DNA from: Candidatus Rokuibacteriota bacterium
GTDB lineage: Bacteria > Methylomirabilota > Methylomirabilia > Rokubacteriales > CSP1-6
Direction of reading: 5' to 3'
NCBI GenBank assembly: GCA_003220535.1
Contig: QHSU01000063.1
Coordinates: 119,244-183,243, forward strand
DNA length: 64,000 nucleotides
In this document: one piece after another, positions 63,069 to 64,000 of the stretch
How the letters are laid out: every line of letters starts with the position of its first letter
Numbering within the stretch: the first letter of the stretch is position 1
Notes under the pieces: generated by a model
Databases searched by the model: none
What the model was told of the DNA's origin: nothing
What the model saw: the letters and a program-made list of their open reading frames with translations, nothing else
Translations under genes and position numbers: made by a program

Positions 63069-63152
63069 CGGTCCCCTCCTGTGTGTGGTGGACCGCCGAA
63101 GCCGCGACTCTACCCTAGTTTTGGGCTGCCGTCGTTTCCCGGGGGGACGTCA
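62894..63152 (-). repeat. IS end repeat, right copy of an inverted pair
   Basis: These 259 bases are nearly identical to the reverse complement of 58914-59172. The two copies lie about 3.7 kb apart and face inwards, so recombination could invert everything between them. Confidence 0.8.
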
Positions 63153-63233
63153 GCCGTGAAAGATCTTGTCCCGCATAAGACCGGGGGAGGTACCGGACGC
63201 GGGGTCCGCTGTCGACGACTGACTCCTTGAAGC

Positions 63234-64000
63234 CTAGCGCTCGCGGAAGCGGTTGACGATCGGGGGGCGCCAGTCGCGCCCGAAGGCGCGGGGCGTGATC
63301 TTGACGCCGATCGGGGCCTGGCGCCGCTTGTACTCGTTCGTGTCGACCATCGAGACGACGCGCCGCACGATGTCCGCCGGGAATCCGCGGGCGATGAGGT
63401 CGTTCACGCCCCGGTCCTCCTCGACGTAGCCCTCGAGAATGCGGTCGAGCTCGGCGTAGGGCGGCAACGTGTCCTGGTCGGTCTGATTGGGGCGCAGCTC
63501 GGCCGACGGCGCCCGTGTGAACACGGTCTCCGGAATGATCGCGCGGCCGGCGCGCGCGTTGACGTGGCGCGCGACGTCGTAGACGAGCATCTTCGGGACG
63601 TCCTTGATTACGGCGAAGCCGCCGGCCATGTCGCCGTAGAGCGTCGTGTAGCCGACGCTGTACTCGCTCTTGTTGCCGGTCGTGAGCACGAGCCAGCCGA
63701 ACTTGTTCGACAGCGCCATGAGGAGGTTGCCGCGGATGCGGGCCTGGATGTTCTCCTCGGTGACGTCCTCCTTCATCCCCTTGAACGCCTTCCCCAGCGA
63801 CCGCTTGTACGCGTTGAGAAGCGGCGTGATCGGAATCGACAGGAACTCGATCCCGAGGTGCTTGGCCAGGCGCTGCGCGTCGCGCCGTGTCCCCGTCGAC
63901 GAGTAGGCCGACGGCATCGCGACACCCGCCACGTTCTCCTTGCCGAGCGCCTCGACCGCGATCGCGGCGACCAGCGACGAGTCGATCCCGCCCGAGAGCC
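63234..64000 (-). CDS. nadE: NAD(+) synthetase, 5' part outside window
   Basis: The frame is open to the window edge. The visible part starts with the ATP-pyrophosphatase loop [18 protein letters not shown]. It continues with [39 protein letters not shown] and [20 protein letters not shown], then [20 protein letters not shown] with the [12 protein letters not shown] stretch. This is the synthetase domain of NadE, which amidates deamido-NAD. Whether a glutaminase domain precedes it cannot be seen. The C-terminal [15 protein letters not shown] is normal for glutamine-dependent forms. The IS remnant ends about 80 bases downstream of its stop. Confidence 0.9.
   Translation of the reverse strand, partial: LSGGIDSSLVAAIAVEALGKENVAGVAMPSAYSSTGTRRDAQRLAKHLGIEFLSIPITPLLNAYKRSLGKAFKGMKEDVTEENIQARIRGNLLMALSNKFGWLVLTTGNKSEYSVGYTTLYGDMAGGFAVIKDVPKMLVYDVARHVNARAGRAIIPETVFTRAPSAELRPNQTDQDTLPPYAELDRILEGYVEEDRGVNDLIARGFPADIVRRVVSMVDTNEYKRRQAPIGVKITPRAFGRDWRPPIVNRFRER

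Larger units (their letters stand above)
62583..63152 (-). mobile_element. IS3-family remnant (copy 2), inverted relative to copy 1
   Basis: The outer end at 63152 is the same TGACGTCC terminus as copy 1 at 58914, with the ATG at the same 84-base distance. The inner end is undefined: only a foreign orfB tail is left, and no matching right terminus is found. Confidence 0.65.

Noticed and set aside
58914..63152. Classical composite transposon with target-site duplication
   Set aside because: Copy 2 lacks its inner terminus and no matching 3-4 base duplication flanks either the whole island or copy 1.

Overview
The window is 64 kb of very GC-rich DNA with genes packed tightly on both strands and many 4-base stop/start overlaps. 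Gene content is that of a free-living, Gram-negative-type aerobic heterotroph: outer-membrane porin, RND efflux pump, TRAP and two ABC uptake systems, amidases, an aldehyde dehydrogenase and a CoA-thioester aromatic monooxygenase. The style (GC, many Liv/TRAP/amidase genes, GTG starts) reminds me of Rokubacteria/Methylomirabilota-like or beta-proteobacterial soil and groundwater genomes. That placement is inference; no rRNA or tRNA gene is present to test it.

Layout. 1-6.5 kb: two paralogous 4Fe-4S proteins, a frameshifted Uma2 nuclease, a PfpI-like/SnoaL-like pair, an enolase-superfamily dehydratase and a monooxygenase/old-yellow-enzyme fusion for aromatic-CoA oxidation. 6.5-9.7 kb: an envelope cluster (small exported protein, beta-barrel porin, membrane protein, FMN-binding-like exported protein) closed by a hairpin. 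9.8-20.2 kb: a Tat-leader fragment next to an alpha/beta hydrolase, a giant Lhr helicase, then short metabolic and hypothetical genes. 20.2-25.5 kb: MarR regulator with a palindromic operator, RND adaptor and pump, and a beheaded receiver domain. 25.5-29.4 kb: peptide-type ABC transporter (binding protein plus two permeases, no ATPases) and YqeY. 29.4-34.6 kb: secreted hydrolase, methyltransferase, frameshifted amidase, NodU/CmcH-type carbamoyltransferase. 34.7-42.0 kb: a Liv-type ABC operon (LivK, an unknown 747-residue exported protein, LivH, LivM, LivG, LivF) with a long inverted repeat after LivK and another after LivF. 42.1-46.7 kb: membrane protein, internally deleted AraC/GyrI regulator, zinc ribbon, aldehyde dehydrogenase, amidase. 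46.7-50.9 kb: TRAP transporter with an unusually enlarged DctM. 50.9-53.3 kb: Mrp ATPase, stand-alone LON-N domain protein and double-PDZ protein. 53.4-58.8 kb: flavin reductase, sugar aminotransferase, glycosyltransferase, MsbA-like ABC exporter and beta-propeller protein, probably a surface-glycan module. 58.9-63.2 kb: an island of visibly lower GC (methyltransferase, PhyH-like dioxygenase) between two inverted, decayed IS3-family remnants. 63.2-64 kb: 3' part of NAD synthetase, cut by the window edge.

The most interesting items are the unknown protein translationally coupled to LivH, the two long inverted repeats that subdivide the Liv locus, the TRAP permease with two extra insertions, the Tat leader split from its hydrolase by a TGATG junction, and the inverted-IS island. 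Several genes carry single-base frameshifts or deletions (Uma2, amidase, AraC, receiver, transposases). These are either real decay or assembly errors and should be checked against reads.
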